Below the pieces are notes generated by a model, which saw only the letters and a program-made list of their open reading frames with translations, did no database searches and had not been told where the DNA came from. A DNA stretch of 64,000 nt from Diphasiastrum complanatum (Eukaryota > Streptophyta > Lycopodiopsida > Lycopodiales > Lycopodiaceae), in the NCBI GenBank assembly GCA_029204225.1, contig CM055099.1:46344929-46408928 (forward strand), in the 5' to 3' direction. Of this stretch, positions 32,944-44,413 are shown in pieces; within the stretch, counting starts at the first letter, position 1, and each line of letters opens with the position of its first letter. Both the position numbers and the translations under genes were made by a program.

Positions 32944-34349
32944 GTAAGTCTGAAATGCTAGTTTTTGTGCTAATTCTTTGTCTTTTGTGGTGCTTTTTCC
33001 CACTAACTATGCTCTCTGGTTAGGTTCTGAGCAAGCTGAAGTGATGAAATGTAAATTTTCCTGATTTTTTCCATGATGAGGTAGGGACTTCATTTGGTTG
33101 GCTTATTTGGTCTGTGTTTTCTACAAGGGAGAATAAGACCTCAATACTTACTCAGTTTTCCTTCAAGATTCTGTCATAGGAGCATCATATTGAGATTTTC
33201 AATTAGGGAACTCCTTATGGAACTCTCTCTTTTGTTTTCTCTTTTTGGGTTGCTTTATATCAATGTGTTAAGCTTGACATCATGTTTAAGATCTCATATT
33301 TGTTGGCTTCTACGTAGGACTTATCAATGACTTTGTTGTGATTCACTTCTAGGAGAGTTCTACAAGAGCGATCTCTTAGAACTTCAAGTTGGCTTTATTC
33401 CTAGCGAGCTCCTTGATTGGTGTTTGGGATATTATTTGCTTATCAGCTCTGTTTTCAAAATTGTCAAATTACTACATAGAAAGATTAGGTTTAGCTGGGA
33501 ACTCTTGAACATTCTGTTCAAAATTCAAATCTACAATTTATTTCAACCTTTTTCTGTATACGTCAGTAGTATACTCTATGCCATGCCTTTTGTTCAATGA
33601 TTTCCTATCTTTTCTGTTTATGCTTTTGCTTTTTTCTATTTTTGATCGCTTGCTTAGCTTTCTAGCTCTCTAACAACACCCTTGAGTAGTTAACAATATA
33701 AATGAAACTCCTCCCATCCATTCTGGTTCCGCTCTGTAGTCAGGACGTAGCTCTTGGTAAACAGCTTGCTCGATCCAAGTTCTTGCCGGCTCTTTCATTA
33801 TTCTTGTTGTCTACCATAATCGTTTGCTGATGAATGCATCTGAATTTCAATGCAGAAAATCTGTACCCTAGACACGGCCTTCCCTTGGTCCTCTAGTACT
33901 TTGCTCTGTCATATCAATGCCTCAACTGAGGCTATACTCTACTGACCATTGCTTACTCTTTTCTTGTTTAATAGGTCATTCCTTGGGCCAAGACCTTTGC
34001 TACTTTGCAGAGTCATATTTTTTTGCACCCATTCATAACAATCTTATGGTGTACTGGCTTTTGTATGATTTGTTCATTCCTGAAGAGGAACAAATGCAGG
34101 CCTTCTTTTTGGAATGTCATTAGCATTGTTCCAAAGTTTCAATGAACCTTCTACAAACTTTTCAGAGTCTCCATTTAATATTTAAAAGAAGGGAGTTCTA
34201 TCCTAGCAATCAAATGCAGTCCAAAACCTTAGAATGACTTTAGATCGGCGAATTATATCCTCTTGAAACAACTTCAAACTATAAACCATGTCCTTCTTAC
34301 TCAATCGTGAAGTCTCTCCAATGAATCTCTTTGGGTCTTATAAGTACAC
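32944..34349 (+). other. Intronic sequence
   Basis: No recognised element. An exon linking 32943 (phase 0) to the 36-kb exon (entry phase 1 or 2) is missing and could lie between 32944 and 35990. Confidence 0.4.
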
Positions 34350-34550
34350 CATAGTTGCAGCGAATCACCAAAAGAAAGAAAAGATTTTATTTTAGTTTAA
34401 CTCTTCGAATTTTTTTCACTTTTGTATAGAATAAATTGAAGTTATGAACTGAAACTACTGGAAATCCATCTAGTCTTCATCCCCCAGCATCGTGAATCGG
34501 GATTCGGACTGCGATTTAAATCGTGATTCTAGATTCGCTGTGCAACTATG
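34350..34550. mobile_element. hAT-like MITE, GATTCGC-motif type (201 bp)
   Basis: Perfect 8-bp duplication AAGTACAC (34342-34349 and 34551-34558). Starts CATAGTTGCAGCGAATC, ends with the inverse of CATAGTTGCACAGCGAATC. Same motif class as 6590-6788. Confidence 0.92.
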
Positions 34551-35989
34551 AAGTACACTAAGAAAATTCATGCCTCATAAGATTCATTTCTCTCAGGAAA
34601 TAACTTTGCTCTATCCTATTCTTATTAGTTCTTACCAGCTGTAACATTTCTGGCATTGCATTTGAGATGTGGTCACAATTTGTAAGCTTTAGAGAATTTT
34701 AAAGGAAAATAGCCTAGTTAGAATGGAAAACTTGTAGCTTTAGGTGGACAATTCCTCAAAGTAAGAAACAAACACAATTATAATGTAAATAGTGAACTTA
34801 TATTAGTTTGATTCAATTATATTCTCTAAGGATGCTCTTTGTAGCTCATTCTTATGCATGATTCCAATGTGAAAAATATAGTTCTCAAAATGGTCCAATC
34901 AAGTATAGATCTTATGTCTCATAAATGGAAAATGGGAAAATATGAACGTTTCTATGCAATCATGAACACATAAGTTGGTTTTTCCATTATAATGTGATGG
35001 ATGGTTAGGCTGGTTAACCATTTGAAGTTGGCATCTGCGCTAAGTCCTAAGTTGGGGAATGCACGCCAAGTCAAGCTCTGTTGACCTGCTAATACAACTG
35101 ATATGTCTTAATCCTTCCCTGGGATTTGATTACATCTTTAAACTACTTTAAGCACTTGCTGCTGTGCCGAACATGGCTAATGACTTGATTGAGAACCCCA
35201 ATAATCTATTGGCTAGTCCTCGGTCCATGTTGCAACCATACTATTGCCTTGCCCTATTGCCCTTTGTGTAAACAAAAATGATTCAAGCCAGATTGCTATT
35301 CCTAAAATCTATTATTGCTTGTTATATATTTTTGCAAAGCAACTGCTACACCCACTTTGCTTGGGAACGTTAGCTTGTGTAATAATGGAAGTTTCAATCT
35401 GCTGGGCTTGTAGTGACTGTTCCTCCGGGGATATGGTGCTTCATACGCAATACATGATTAAACTCTTGCTGATAATACAGGTCATTCGAATAACCGAATG
35501 TCCTCTGCAAATTTGGAGTATCATCTGTGAACCAAACAACTCGACAGTCGAAGTGTTGCATGTTGCTGAATGACGCATTTAACTTCTCATTCTACAGAAG
35601 TTGTCCGTGATTTTCATCTGCATCTGGGATACTGATTTTTAGGTACTTTGATGTAGTCCAGAGGTCCATATAAAATAAAAGTACGTATGCAAATTATAGA
35701 ATAGCAGGCTCTGTACTTTTTACTGTGCCCCTGAGATTTGGTATCCACCAGTATGTTAATGGAGATGAGTGTATTTGCTCTGTTTTACCGTCAAAGTCCT
35801 TGTTCTTCTTAGATTGTCTTATAACAAAAATATCTGCCTCACAGCTTGTAAAATCAGGAGTCATTACTATTGTCCTGCATGCACTTTTCAAGTGTCAAGA
35901 AAATTTCTTTATGATCTTATGAATTTTAAGGTATTTGTGTCTTGCTTCTAGTGGTGCTCTTTGAGGTTCATCTATTTAATTTTTCATGC
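34551..35989 (+). other. Intronic sequence, no element recognised
   Basis: AT-rich. Possible short exons after AG at 35473 and 35868 were considered but not supported by phase or family similarity. Confidence 0.4.
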
Positions 35990-35999
35990 TTCCTGTGAA

Positions 36000-36391
36000 A
36001 CTTGCAAGATCTGCGCTACATTTGTTGCATGTAGACTCCCCTTCTGATGTTAACGTAGCAAGTTCAAGATACCACATTTTGAGTAGTGCAGAAAGCATCA
36101 CTTTAGAGACCAACTACTTTGCTTTTGGTCCAAGTATGAATCATGATAAATCACAGTATTTGCAGTCAAGCAGGCAGTTGGTGCAGTAAGAAGTTGATGC
36201 TTTAGATGTTGACACACAGGTAACAAAGCAGTGTCATGGTTGCTATGAGCTCATAGAGAGACTATCAGGGGATGTGGTCCTTCCATTCCCTCATGGAATG
36301 GAGGATGAATTTCAAATGGGAGAACATTATTCAGTTGAGAGGTTGGACACTACTACCAAAGGAAAGATGAGCCTGATAACAATGGGTCCAG
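36000..36391 (+). CDS. Probable PP2C-kinase exon with in-frame TAA
   Basis: One frame is open from about 36000 to a GTTTAT donor at 36392 except for a TAA at 36187-36189. It reads VNVASSRYHILSSAESITLE, an acidic middle, and ERLSGDVVLPFPHGMEDEF to TMGPG, with coding-like codon use, and exits in phase 1, which the next exon accepts. The acceptor is uncertain (AG near 35996 or 36033). The stop means a broken gene, a sequence error or unrecognised splicing around it. Confidence 0.55.
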
Positions 36392-36588
36392 GTTTATCCT
36401 CAAAAGATCTCTTCAATCGATTTGATTTTTGTTAAATTTCCTTGTATTTCATCCTGTTGCCTGAGGTGATTCTCATTTGCAATCAATCAGGATAAACAGC
36501 TACATCTGCACAAAGCCGTGTTCCTGTATTTTTGAAAATTGTCCAAAACGCTTTGCAGAGTGATTGACTCTGTGTTTCAAATTCTCAG

Positions 36589-36669
36589 GAGACATCAGTA
36601 GGCAGATTCAAGTATACCAGGATCATCAGATATGGGCACAACAAATTTTCCAAACAGAAGCTGAAAAAG
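36589..36669 (+). CDS. PP2C-kinase exon: small linker exon
   Basis: ATTCTCAG precedes, GTATTT follows. Phase 1 in and out. It reads GDISRQIQVYQDHQIWAQQI to EAEKG. No domain recognised; called from splice sites and phase. Confidence 0.55.
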
Positions 36670-38247
36670 GTATTTGTGCAAAAGGGCAAAATGCCTGCCA
36701 GCTTTGGACTCTAGTTGGTTCTGTGCCACTGGATTTACAAACCCTTTCACCTACACAATTGGATGAGGCTCCACCCTATGTAATCCCTCATAGAAGGTGC
36801 ATGCGGGCTTCCTTCCTGGCTTCATGCCTACAAGTTTTTGATGATATTCTGTACAATTGTATCAAGTGCATATTTCATACAAATGAATGTTTTCTTGTAC
36901 CTTTCATTTGAAAGTGGCACATGTATGTTGACCCCATTTTGTAACGGCATGTACATGAACCTAGTTCATCTTACCACTAATGAACGACTGACAGTGTCCA
37001 ATCCTGTTAATGATGCTCTTTGTTCCAAGTATTTTTGTTACTATTCTTAGGCATATCAAAGGTCCCCAAATTAAATCAAGAACGACAATTTTTTAATGCT
37101 CTGCAGTTGGTTTTTCCTTGCCAAGTACTATTTCCAATTGACTAAGAACTGAAAACTGAAAAATACTCCCTTACACAGATTCTGCTTATGATCAGCTGCC
37201 TATATCGGCACACAGAGATTAGCAGCCTTTTGACAGACAGTGATTACTTGCTTTCTAGTTAGCCTCATGATATGTACGTCCAATGATGCAGGTGTTGTTG
37301 GGAGATCGAGAAAGTTTTAAAGTGTAAAGTACCTATGACCACACCTTCGTTTCCTTAATCTGTCATCCAAGAATCACACATCTATTTTCAGGAGATACTG
37401 AAAGTGAGGTCATTTATTCAGTTGTGAAAGATGAACTACCAGATAGTCAAAGGCAGCAAAGAGCTGTTAATTTAACCATATGCTGCTTTTCACTATTACA
37501 GGAAAGTTGAAACACTGGATAAGTAAGTTCTTCAGTGAAGTACAGGTTTTTGGAAGACCACAGCAATGATTTTGATTGCTTCTTGGCATGAATGAGGCTC
37601 TCTAGTCAATTTTGAAGTCTTTGGGAGCTTTGTGGGGGGTGCCTTAGTGTTAGGGTTTGTGGGAGGGTATTGCAAGGTAGTGTATTGGCAATTATCCTGT
37701 TTCTTTCTTAGAGAATCATCATTCATTGAGTTTGATTCGCCTGATGCTATGACCTTAAGTTACTATTAGAGCATTTTCTAGGTAAGGCTCATACTAGCAC
37801 TTACCAAATCAGGATGATTCGGTGTTGTTTTGCAACAAACTTTAAGGCTCTCAAAATCCTACTTTACAAGCTAGTCTGCTGACCATGCTAACTAACTGAA
37901 TAATTTGCTATTTGTTATGCTCATTCTTATAGTCTTCATGGAGCATTGCTTTTCCCTTGTTAAGCCTTCTAGTTTGCGCCCTCAATCTGGGTTTCAAATA
38001 TCAACTATTCTAATGATGCAGGTACAAAATCAACCAATAATAAATGACTTCGAAACACAATCAAGTATCACAATATTTTTCAAAATGATTTGAACGGGCT
38101 TAGAGGTCCCAAATATCCACCTATAACAAATTGTTAAAGTCGCAAAGCACCCATCCTACTCCTTTGGCTTATTACTTGGGGCTTAATTGGTCATTACTAC
38201 TTTTATTTTCTATGCATAAAGAGTTCTTAATAATGACCATGTTGCAG
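36670..38247 (+). other. Intronic sequence with one possible exon
   Basis: A frame after TTTTCAG at 37392 (GDTESEVIYSVVKDELPDSQ) fits phase 1 but lacks a good donor. Otherwise nothing recognised. Confidence 0.4.
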
Positions 38248-38518
38248 GTACATTTTGAAGAAAAATGTTGCACATGGAGCATTTGGAGAAATATGGCTAG
38301 CTTTGCGTAGAAATTGCTTATCAGATGAAGATTTACAGACTTTGAAAAGTGAAAATGAAAATGGAAAGCTAGGTGCCCTTTCTTATTCACAATTTTCTGA
38401 AAATGATAATTCAACTTCTTGTGGAGCGCAAAAGACTTGGATTCCAAATATAAGCTCAAGTGTACCAGGTGGTGATTACAACTATGCAGACGACGTCTAT
38501 ATCTTGAAACGAATACTG
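38248..38518 (+). CDS. PP2C-kinase exon: start of kinase-like domain
   Basis: TTGCAG precedes, GTATCT follows. It reads YILKKNVAHGAFGEIWLALR, a glycine-rich loop (H-G-A-F-G, with the first loop Gly replaced by Ala) typical of this subfamily, then an insert of about 45 residues and YADDVYILKRIL, in which ILKRI corresponds to the VAIK strand with its ATP-contacting Lys. The HRD and DFG regions should be in later exons, which are not seen in this window. Confidence 0.75.
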
Positions 38519-40019
38519 GTATCTAGCCTCCAATTTTGTACCCCTTTGATTCTATTATGAAGTGATATGAGTTGTGTTTGCCCTCTTCCATAAATATTTA
38601 TTGTCAAGAATGAGGAAAAGAACGATGTCTACAGTTACAATATGCATTGGTTTCTTACTACAAAAACAACGGTTTTGGTGTCGTTCTTTACAAAAGGTTT
38701 TGAACAGCTGCTGTCTCGATACCAAATCAGGCCTATTTGCAGCTTTCTACTAGAATCGCAACTCTCTCCTCACCTCCAACCAATTTGGGTTCGCCGTCAT
38801 TGTGATAAACAAATCGGGAGAACCCAACTCCCTAACGACGGCCATAGCATCCTGGTATTGCTGATGCATATGACGTGGTGAACCGATGTATGAAGATGGA
38901 AGCACTACTCGCGTTCCTATGTCGCTAGAGCTTAGAATTGCAATGATTGGTTTATAGCTTTCCTTTGTGTTGATAGTCTTGACACTATAGTATCTGTTTT
39001 CAATATCTCAAAAAAGTTACAAGACGTGACTTTCATGATATCTGTGCAGCATTTGATTTGGTATTGATTGTGCCTGGTCTGAAGAAGTTTTCTTTCATTC
39101 TCCCTTCTAAATTTGTTATGGAGAGTTTGAGCTTTGTATATTGCAACAAGAATCCGTAAGTAGTCTACTTAAGGACATTTTTTGTGTCACCCATTATTGG
39201 GCCTCTATTGGTCCATTAGTCAGTACTTTTTATCAATGATCCTGTAACGTGCCCCGTTTGTGCGAGTATTTGCAAGCACGTCACTCACAACATCTGCAAA
39301 AGATGGTTTAAGAGGGCCACACTCGATACCTTCCACCCGATCACCCTATGCGTGATGGGCTTGTTGGTCAATGTCCTCATTCCATGAAGATACAATACAT
39401 ATTTGGGCCAATTAATGGTACATGTCATTTATTTATTATATGATTACTCTCCTTATATTTTTTCTAACCATATATAATCTGCATTAAACTCATGTAGCCT
39501 AGTACATAGAATTGAGTTGAAAATGAGCCCCTCCAAAAAACTTGCAATTAGTAAGTAGCATACCTCTCCAAGCTCCTCAAGTAACCAACTAGCCGATGAA
39601 AGAATGAATCTCTTCCCATCCATACTTATCACTATCCCTATCTTGGATACATGGAGTCCATGCATGGGTAGCTAATCCATGTAGGTTGGCCAAACCATGC
39701 TAGATAGGTGTAACGGCTAAGATGAAATGCCACTCCCATGCCATGCCTAAGTGGCCCTCTAGTCCACTCCAGCCTCTCCAACCAACTAACCCTAGTTACT
39801 ACTCGTTGGTGCCATAGGCTGAGTTGGTCAATTGCATGACAAATCTACTTGTCTCGCTGCACGATTGGTGGCATGTGTGTACTCATCAGGTCACCTATAG
39901 TGACACACCCAATGACCTATAATATGGTCAGGTGCCTAGGCTGGGATGTGAGTCGTGCCTAAGCTGGGATGTGAGTCATGCCCACTATTGGTGGTCACTT
40001 CCTCACCTATCCTGGATTA
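38519..40019. other. No gene recognised
   Basis: Expected intron of the kinase gene. A 22-bp direct repeat (GGCTGGGATGTGAGTC units) is at 39937-39985. No element could be named. Confidence 0.4.
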
Positions 40020-40036
40020 TGCCTCGCCATTGATGG

Positions 40037-41560
40037 TCACCTGACCCACTTGGTCCTTCCGGGGTACATTTTGGGGCACAACTGGGGCCTAACATTCTCA
40101 CCTCCTTCAGGAAAGTCATTGTTTCTCAATGACAAACTCAAAGTACACTTGATGTAGCCTGAAATGACTCTCCCAAGTAGCATCAAACAAGGGGAAGTTC
40201 TTTCCATGATACTCTTGGAGGATACGATCACCTCTCTCCTATCTAGAATATGTGCTGGTCCATGATTCGAGGCATCTCTTTCCTCTAGTGACACCAAGCC
40301 TTCTACAAGTTTGTTTCCTTGATGTAAGCACTTCTTCAAGCGGCTGAAACTGGATGCACTTTACATCCCTAAGCTAATTGTAACCTACAAGCCACCTCAC
40401 CAATTTTCTTAATGACTTTACATGGTCTGTAGTACCCTTGGGATAGTTTCCTATGCTTACCAATGCACATTAACTTTGACTTGGAAGGCAATCACAGAAA
40501 CACTAAATTACCCTCTTCCAATTCCTTATAGGTACGAGACTTGTGTGCATAACTTTCTGCTCATGCATGAGCCTTGGTAAGGTGCTACGTTGCAGCCTGA
40601 AGGCTGAAGCTTATTGTCATGCATCTAAACCAAAAACTCTACAAAACTTGGTACCTTCTGCAGGGTACTTATTGTATCTAGACATATCGGTTGGTAACCA
40701 TAAGTCAACTCGAATGGACTCATGCCCACCCGCAGACACATGTCTCTTGTCATTAAAAGCAAACTCAATTAAGGGCAACTACTTTACCCAATTGGTTTGT
40801 GCCTCACTGACATACGCTCAAATCATGTCCTCTAGTACCTGGTTAGCCTCTGTTTGCCCATATGTCTTTGGGTGCTCACTACTACTCACTCTATTTCCAG
40901 ACGAGAGAACACTATTGACCAAAAAGTTCCCGTGAACTTCGGTCCCTATTCGAGAGAATGGATTTAGGTAGTCCATGCAATCTCTCGACATTTGAAAGAA
41001 ACAACTCAGCCACCTGCATAGCTGTGAGCTTACTCTTAGTTGGAATGAAATGACCATTTTAGTAAATCAGTCCACAACTACCATCACAATTTCAAACCTA
41101 GATTTCCCCCTAGGTAGTCCAGTAATAAAATCCATTGAGATACTTTTCCATCTACCTTGGGGAATCTCTAATGGGTGAAGCAAGCCTGGAGAGCTTACTC
41201 TCTCCACCTTGTTCACCTAACGAGCATTACAACCTTGGACATAATCTCTCACGTCTTGTCGCATATGTGGTCAGAAATAGTATGCTCACTAGCCCTATTG
41301 TCTTATCCACTCCGGGATAGGACTTTCATGACACTCATGAAGGATATTAACATGAAGTCCATCCGTGTCTGGCATGTATCACTTACCATTCTATTTCAAC
41401 ATACCTATCCCCACGTTGTATGTAAAAAATGTCTGTGCCTTCCCTAAAGAGCCAATCACTTTTGCCCTACACCACCCTCATAAATGAGAGTTGTTGCTAT
41501 TGCGTGCTTAAGTGTGGTACAAGCCTCATACAACATAGGATGTCATAAATCCTTGTGCAA
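40037..41560 (-). pseudogene. Ty3/Gypsy integrase and chromodomain-like relic
   Basis: Reading the minus strand from 41560 leftward: MPDTDGLHVNILHECHESP (integrase zinc domain, His part), MRQDVRDYVQGCNAR, GLLHPLEIPQGRW, SMDFITGLPRGKSRFEIVMV (core with catalytic Asp), HPKTYGQTEANQVLEDMI (the usual HPQTDGQTE with Asp changed to Tyr), and near 40200 VSWKELPLV, like the VKWKGLP of chromodomain ends. Many stops. RT is not visible upstream. Chromodomain-carrying Gypsy elements (chromoviruses) have this order. Confidence 0.75.
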
Positions 41561-43027
41561 ACCAAAGATAAAATTGTGGACCTGCATCCACTCAGGAATA
41601 TCGTTAAGGACTTTCAGTAAGATTCTTGCTCTTCAACGAAATCCATCGGAACATAGTAAATTAGGAACACAAGTGTCAAAAGGGAAGAACTGATGAAAAT
41701 AAGTAGTTGTAGCAACAGAAAGAAAGTACAAATTACTCTTTAATGTTCTCTCAAAATAAGCAACTCACTTTCCTCTATAGATAATTTTTAAATTACTCTT
41801 AAATGTTCTCTCAAAATAAGCAACTCACTTTCCTCTATAGATAATTTTTACACTCTTTTTCTCTCGGAATAGAATGTACAACAAAATAGTGAGAAAACTC
41901 AGCAAAGTAATTCTAGAAATCAAATAGGAAGAGTGCTCCCTTGATTTTGAAGACTGATGCTGTACACACACATTCAATCAACATTCAAGCGCAATAGATA
42001 ACCTTCAAAAATTTGATAAGACAAGGCTGCTGCAGAATTTTAGACTTTCAGCTCCAAAACAGTAAAAGAAAAGCCCCTAGTCAGAACTTCTTGCAATTAG
42101 GTCTGAATCTTTTTTTGAAGGCACCCCCACACTAGCTGGTCCTATTAAAGGGATCCTCCATGCCAAATCTAGATTTCAATTGACAAAAAACCAAGGCTTT
42201 ATGAATCAAAAAGGTCAAAACATTGAAACATGTTGCCAATTTTTCTTGGTTCGCCCATTCATAGGCAATGATTTTGTGGTAGGATGGTGGCCTCAAACCC
42301 CTTTGAAGCACGTTGCCTACTAGTGTTTATGGATGTGATTTTTCCTTGAAAAAATGCACTATCCCCATAGTTTCTCGTTCTAAAGCAAAAGACGTTCTAT
42401 AATGCATTCTGGAATGGACCTTGAATCTTTTCTCTTTTTTTAGTATGTACCATGCTTTTTCATAAAACTGTAGATAGAGTAGCAATCAATGAACAAAAAA
42501 TATTGCGCATACAATACAATCATTTGAGCATAGATTACAATTGTGATCCTCCGGTTATGCTTCACATACACGTGAAAAATTTAATCTATGTGAGAGTGAT
42601 GCTAATCTCACAAGAAAGGTAGTGCGATTGATTATGAAAGTGAGGCTGGTACAAATTTGTTTCAGAATGACGAGAACGAAAATGGCGATGTTTGCTTGAA
42701 CAGTAAGATGAATAAGCTCTCATAACATTTAAAAAGCACAATGATAAAAGGAATGCCATTGTAGAGTTTTTTGTTTTGAAAACTCAGTAGGAAAGGATTT
42801 CCAATAGGTGATGAAGCTTCAAAATATTTTCATGATTTGTTCATATTTGTGAAAAAAACTTCAAATGTGAAAATACTTGTTAACCTGATTTTGATGAATG
42901 GCAATTGTGCTCTTGAATAATTTGTTGGTAAAATGAAAGCAAATGTAGTCGGATCTATCTTTTTCATCCGATTGTGATTGAGGAGGATTTGCTGTGTTGA
43001 GAAAGAGGAAAGTAGAAGAAGCCAAGT
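41561..43027. other. No gene recognised
   Basis: AT-rich sequence. Contains the 60-bp tandem duplication at 41731-41850. Confidence 0.5.
41731..41850. repeat. 60-bp tandem duplication
   Basis: 41731-41790 and 41791-41850 both run from AATTACTCTT to GATAATTTTTA and differ at only one or two positions. Confidence 0.93.
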
Positions 43028-43785
43028 TTAGAGGCAAAATATATGGGAATAATCTAGACGAGTCTTGACATGCTGGGAGCAAGGGAGTGTAAACTGATCA
43101 ATATAAGCAGTCAAATCACTAGTATGGCGAAGGCTACGAAACAGATCACGTTGGCGAACCAACCACTGTGGGTCAATCATAGCCATACAAAGATCATGAC
43201 GAAAAGTAGGCCATATATGTAACCCCTCACAAGTAGGCTCAGTGCGATAGGCACGCCACCAAGTCTGAGCTCGACCATCTAAATGTAGTGCAGCCAACTG
43301 CACTTTCTAGTTGTTAGTCTTGGGATACATAAGAAAATAGGTCTCTAATTTAGAGAACCAATTTTTCAAGATATTCTCGTCAGACGAACTAGAATCACGA
43401 AAATCATGAGCAAAATGGGGCTTATGATTACCTGAAAAAGTAGGAGAAGGAAATCTTGGTGGTGCGGAGGGAAATCCAGGTGGTGGTACTGAAGACCCGA
43501 AAGGAGACCCATAAGGACTAGCACTATATGAAGGGAGACCAAACATGCTACCAAAAGCACCTCTTGAAGATGGAGATGGAGCAAGAGCAGGTGTACTCAA
43601 TATAGGAAATAAAGGTGCTTTACCAGGACGATGAACAATGTCTGGGGGGGTGATATCCCCTTGTGGTAGGATAGTCTCAAGGCTAGAAAGAACAAGATCA
43701 ATACGACTCTCAAGATGATCCATGCGGGCATCAATATGTGTAAAACGATTATCTAAAGAACTCTGTGCTAATCGACTAAAATCGT
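43028..43785 (-). pseudogene. Ty3/Gypsy gag fragment
   Basis: Minus-strand: DNRFTHIDARMDHLESRI, a Pro/Ser-rich stretch, LKNWFSKLETYFLMYPKTNN, a TAG at 43304-43306, LAALHLDGRAQTWWRAYRTE and AMIDPQWLVRQRDLFRSLRH. It is homologous to the gag at 60758-62183 (ENWYSKLETYFLMFPKTD, MIDPQWLIRQRDIFRSLSH). It is cut on the left near 43050. Its upstream part is fused to Copia integrase. Confidence 0.8.
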
Positions 43786-44212
43786 CAATGAATGTGACAA
43801 AATAACGTGCACTACCAATAGAGTTAACAGACAAAGGTCCACAAACATCTGAGTGAACTAATTCAAGAAGTTCTTTAGATCTATGGCCCTCCTTAGTGAA
43901 TGGAGAGCGAGTCATCTTGCCCAGCATGCAAGAGTCACATGGATGATATGAAGTGGGAATATTGATGTCAAAATCAACTCCTTCAAACAACTTTTTCTTT
44001 GCTGCAGGGGGAATGCTTCGCATGCTCATGTGATAGAGTCTAGCATGCCATAATGCATGCATCTTGTCTTCAACGGCTGAAACTTTGTCACATGCAATAA
44101 AAACTTTTGCATGATACAGGTTCTCCCTCCGTAAGCCTGTTGCAAGCTGCTTTCCACTTTTTGTGTCCATTAGCCTGCAATCGTTGTCAAGAAATAGAAC
44201 TTTGATGCCCAC
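43307..44212 (-). CDS. Chimeric open frame: Copia integrase N-part fused to Gypsy gag
   Basis: One 301-codon frame. The first part (HALWHARLYHMSMRSIPPAA, CDSCMLGKMTRSPFTKEGHR, LLELVHSDVCGPLSVNSIGS, YFVTFIDDFSR) is Copia pre-integrase and the start of the integrase core. Directly after FSR, near 43780, it continues in frame as Gypsy gag (SSLDNRFTHIDARMDHLESR onward). No stop or frameshift lies at the joint. It was probably made by insertion or recombination of two retroelements; whether it is expressed is unknown. Confidence 0.8.
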   Translation of the reverse strand: MGIKVLFLDNDCRLMDTKSGKQLATGLRRENLYHAKVFIACDKVSAVEDKMHALWHARLYHMSMRSIPPAAKKKLFEGVDFDINIPTSYHPCDSCMLGKMTRSPFTKEGHRSKELLELVHSDVCGPLSVNSIGSARYFVTFIDDFSRLAQSSLDNRFTHIDARMDHLESRIDLVLSSLETILPQGDITPPDIVHRPGKAPLFPILSTPALAPSPSSRGAFGSMFGLPSYSASPYGSPFGSSVPPPGFPSAPPRFPSPTFSGNHKPHFAHDFRDSSSSDENILKNWFSKLETYFLMYPKTNN

Positions 44213-44413
44213 ATCTTCGCATGCTCATGTGATAGAGCCTAGCATGCCATAATGCATGCTTCTTGTCTTCAACGGCTGAAACTTCGTCACATGCAATAAG
44301 AACTTTTGCATGATACAGGTTCTCCCTCCGTAAGCCTGTTGCAAGCTGCTTTCCACTTTTTGTGTCCATTAGACTGCAATCATTGTCAAGAAACAGAACT
44401 TTGATGCCCACAT
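44016..44413. repeat. 199-bp tandem duplication in Copia C
   Basis: 44016-44214 and 44215-44413 are near-identical, both starting CTTCGCATGCTCATGTGATA or CTGTC-adjacent at the right end. Each encodes KVLFLDNDC to WHARLYHMSMR. The unit is not a multiple of three, so the duplication shifts the frame (ending MRRCGHQSSIS). Confidence 0.92.

Larger units (their letters stand above)
5601..38518 (+). other. Gene span: PP2C phosphatase-protein kinase fusion (incomplete)
   Basis: This span joins seven exons of one + strand gene: 5601-6400, 25508-25631, 26391-26661, 28122-28870, 32783-32943, about 36000-36391 with 36589-36669, and 38248-38518. Splice phases of the first five exons match without adjustment (0, 1, 2, 1). 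The N-terminal part is a complete PP2C core lacking only the first motif; the last visible exon begins a protein-kinase-like domain. The order PP2C then kinase resembles Arabidopsis At3g63340/At3g63330 (PP2C 51 with adjacent kinase-like region). The expected role is Ser/Thr dephosphorylation with a linked kinase-like module; substrates are unknown. The rest of the kinase domain was not found before 64000. Introns are mostly transposons. Confidence 0.8.

Noticed and set aside
37392-37510. Possible exon GDTESEVIYSVVKDELPDSQ
   Set aside because: The acceptor and phase are right but no donor is found before a stop, apart from one that would leave a 36-bp intron.
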